Positions 6,003-7,558 of a stretch of 7,558 nucleotides of DNA are shown piece after piece. The DNA is from Chitinophagaceae bacterium UBA5175 (GTDB lineage Bacteria > Bacteroidota > Bacteroidia > Chitinophagales > Chitinophagaceae), in assembly GCA_002413325.1 (NCBI GenBank), contig DHWT01000032.1:1-7558 (forward strand), in the 5' to 3' direction. Within the stretch, counting starts at the first letter, position 1. Each line of letters opens with the position of its first letter. A model generated the notes under the pieces. The model was given only the letters and a program-made list of their open reading frames with translations, ran no database searches and was not told where the DNA came from. The position numbers and the translations under genes are program-made.

Positions 6003-6512
6003 TTCTCTCTTTGATATGTATGATAAGGTAAACCTATTTCGTATCTGTTCAACATCTGAAAGGCCAAATCTGCCGGGTCCACTTCCCGCTCCTGCGGAGA
6101 ATGTGTGAATATTGAAACATATTTATAAAATTGTACAACAAACTGAAGAACAAAATATCAGTGTTTATAATGATTGATTTAAAGAATCGGAAAATATTTC
6201 TGGTACAGGCCGGGCTTTTCAGCCAGTTTACAATTTGTTCTTAAATCCACTTGTTGCAGGTAACCGGATATGTGCCATGTGTAATAAAAGGAGTCTGCAG
6301 ATACTCCCGAAATGTATTACCCAATGTGTCGAATACATGAAAAGTAACAGATCAGTAGCGAATAAAAGGTTACTAAAGTTCACGCCATTGGGTTGGCAAA
6401 CTTCGAAAAGCAAATACGATTGGGTCCGCCCGCGATGGATTGCAGAACCAATCAATTTGCAGGAGCAGTCGAATCATCAATAGCGCTTTCGACAGTTCCA
6501 AAAACATATTTC
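6003..6512. other. 510-bp stretch without a supportable gene
   Basis: Both flanking genes are read leftwards, so this spacer should contain the response-regulator promoter (candidate at 6114-6142) and the end of the propeller transcript. Near 6235-6483 (+) a frame of 82 codons opens only from TTG, has several Cys and basic residues (ICAMCNKRSLQILPKC) and matches no family I recognise. An opposing minus frame at 6228-6455 is equally unconvincing. A small 5-bp hairpin lies at 6290-6307 (GGAGT/ACTCC). No tRNA, no transposase-like frame, no long inverted repeat and no CRISPR-like repeats were seen. Confidence 0.5.
6114..6142 (-). promoter_or_regulatory. weak candidate Bacteroidota-type promoter for the response regulator
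   Basis: On the minus strand TTTG (6142-6139) is followed after 17 bases by TATGTTTC (6121-6114), one base off the Bacteroidota -7 consensus TAnnTTTG. The spacing is a little shorter than the usual 19-21. It would give a leader of roughly 100 nt before the TTG/GTG start. AT-rich sequence makes chance matches likely. Confidence 0.25.
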
Positions 6513-7558
6513 CTATTGCCTCTTCAGATAAATTACAGGAGAATAAGAATTATTCAAACCGTTCGTTAATCGCACAGCGACGCCATTTTTCCAATAAGCA
6601 GGAACATTATGTCCTGATATATTTTCGTATCCCGAAACATATATATCGTTTCCCCAGATGGCTATTCCCGATGCTTCAGCCTCGCCGGCCCCATTGGTAA
6701 GATGAAAAACACTGTCATTTTTAAAATAAGAGGCTGCACCCCCGTCATTTCCAGCAATGTAAACATCGTTATTTGAAACAACCAGGGAACTGAAATTCTG
6801 AGAAACACTTCCTGTTTTTATAACTGATCCGTTCTTCCATATCTTTGAAACACCGATGGAAGCAGGAGCCCCGCCACATACAGGACAACTATTTGAGGCA
6901 GTATATTCATTTCCTGATACATATATATCCGGACCTGAAACAGCAATAGACAACGCTTCCGCGTTTTTCGATCCGTCACTTAAACTTACAGCTATACCGT
7001 TATTCCAATATTTAGCTACTTCAAATTTCCCATTTGACTCCCAACCGGCGGCATATACATTGTTACCTGTAACAATAATGGAAGTGATTACAGCATCGTT
7101 TGAGCCAGAAGTAAGATTTACCGATTGCCCGTTTTTCCAGTATTTAGCAATTTTATGATCTCCATCGTTTTCATATCCGGCAAAATAGACATCGTTCCCA
7201 GAAATTGCGATCGAGCTTACATACGATGGTAAAGCGGTATCCGAAAGATTATGAATCGTTCCATTCTTCCAATATTTTGCAACGAAGTGATTATTGATAA
7301 AATCATTGCCCCCCACATAAACGTCACTCCCTAAAACAGCGATTGAATTTGCGGTTATAAAACGCGAACCATCTGTAAGATCCGTTAAAACATTATTTTT
7401 CCAATATACGGCTACCTCATTAGACGGATAATAAGACCTCCAGCCAGCCAGGTAAACATCAACCGGTCCTGTTTGATCATTGACAAGGGCAGCGACGGGG
7501 GAGTTTTTACTGCAGGCGGCTGACTCCAGCCATATAAAAAGAACCAACCCTGTATAAA
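6513..7558 (-). CDS. probable surface/periplasmic lipoprotein, seven-repeat beta-propeller (partial, start outside window)
   Basis: The frame is open to the right edge and ends at a TAG at 6515-6513. Residues are numbered here from the TTG at 7547, but that is probably not the start: codons before it (Tyr-Thr-Gly) continue in frame off the edge, and the true Met should lie a few codons further. The N-terminus LVLFIWLESAACSKNS is a hydrophobic segment ending in Ser-Ala-Ala-Cys, an acceptable lipobox with Cys12 as lipidation site, and CSKN is a common mature start in Bacteroidota lipoproteins. The rest is seven tandem units of about 44 residues with the pattern DVYVAG-x(n)-AKYWKNG-x(3-4)-LTDGS-x(n)-SIAVSGN, the layout of a seven-bladed beta-propeller. 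Unit five carries an extra ~10 residues with CPVCGG (221-226) and unit six is short. No catalytic motif is visible; binding or scaffolding is the default guess for such proteins, not a conclusion. No neighbour gives context. Confidence 0.8.
   Translation of the reverse strand, partial: YTGLVLFIWLESAACSKNSPVAALVNDQTGPVDVYLAGWRSYYPSNEVAVYWKNNVLTDLTDGSRFITANSIAVLGSDVYVGGNDFINNHFVAKYWKNGTIHNLSDTALPSYVSSIAISGNDVYFAGYENDGDHKIAKYWKNGQSVNLTSGSNDAVITSIIVTGNNVYAAGWESNGKFEVAKYWNNGIAVSLSDGSKNAEALSIAVSGPDIYVSGNEYTASNSCPVCGGAPASIGVSKIWKNGSVIKTGSVSQNFSSLVVSNNDVYIAGNDGGAASYFKNDSVFHLTNGAGEAEASGIAIWGNDIYVSGYENISGHNVPAYWKNGVAVRLTNGLNNSYSPVIYLKRQ
6516..7460 (-). repeat. seven tandem degenerate repeats (~132 bp / 44 aa each) inside the propeller gene
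   Basis: Units start at the D/N-[VI]-Y motif at residues 30, 75, 119, 163, 207, 261 and 301 (numbered from TTG 7547). In DNA they run 7460-7326, 7325-7194, 7193-7062, 7061-6930, 6929-6768, 6767-6648 and 6647-6516. Lengths are 45, 44, 44, 44, 54, 40 and 44 residues. The conserved core is [AK]YWKNG followed by an L[TS][DN]G turn and a [SG]I[AI]V strand. The copies are diverged at DNA level, so this is an old protein-level repeat, not a recent tandem duplication. Confidence 0.85.

Noticed and set aside
6235..6483. 82-codon TTG-started plus-strand frame with Cys-rich start
   Set aside because: There is no ATG, no ribosome-binding signal and no recognised family; kept only as a note in the gap description.
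6856..7158. 100-codon plus-strand frame opposite the propeller gene
   Set aside because: The opposite strand has regular seven-fold repeats; this frame merely mirrors them.
6516..7460. CRISPR-like or recent tandem DNA repeats
   Set aside because: The periodicity (~132 bp) is at protein level and the DNA copies are too diverged; there is no repeat-spacer architecture.

Overview
The window looks like chromosomal DNA from a Bacteroidota member, plausibly near Chitinophagaceae. The grounds are AT-rich spacers, start codons without a clear Shine-Dalgarno sequence, a Tat-exported IorB-type molybdenum oxidoreductase, a short CheY-like regulator of a style common in that phylum, and a repeat-built lipoprotein with a CSKN-type mature end. 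The taxonomic call is inference from style, not from a marker gene.

Layout, left to right. (1) Positions 1-1828, minus strand: an isoquinoline-1-oxidoreductase-type operon. The large molybdopterin subunit (iorB-like, 567 codons visible, open at the left edge) has an intact reading frame and a Tat signal. The gene that should precede it, for the small [2Fe-2S] subunit (iorA), is reduced to about 94 bp: its first ~19 codons joined out of frame to its last ~13. Both iron-sulfur cluster domains are gone. (2) Positions 1829-2058: a spacer with two hairpins behind the lrp gene. (3) Positions 2059-5488: an amine/beta-amino-acid catabolic module. An Lrp/AsnC regulator (minus) is divergent from a two-gene plus-strand operon, a CoA-acylating (methyl)malonate-semialdehyde dehydrogenase and a class III omega-aminotransferase. 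The 97-bp divergent spacer carries three dyad-symmetric elements, one a perfect 6-3-6 inverted repeat of Lrp-site size. (4) Positions 5607-6002, minus: a stand-alone receiver-domain response regulator with a non-ATG start. (5) Positions 6003-6512: about 510 bp with no gene I can support. (6) Positions 6513-7558, minus: a probable lipoprotein made of seven ~44-residue YWKNG repeats, read as a seven-bladed beta-propeller. Its start lies just beyond the right edge, and its fifth repeat carries an inserted rubredoxin-like CPVCGG knuckle.

How the parts work together. The aminotransferase probably moves the amino group of a beta-amino acid (beta-alanine or 3-aminoisobutyrate) to pyruvate or another oxo acid. 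The resulting semialdehyde is then oxidised and decarboxylated by the dehydrogenase to acetyl-CoA or propionyl-CoA, with the Lrp-type protein as the likely local substrate-responsive regulator. The other genes have no evident functional link to this module. The most notable observations are the deletion scar in iorA beside an intact iorB, the dyad array in the divergent promoter, and the cysteine knuckle inserted into one propeller blade. I did not find a clearly new multi-gene system.
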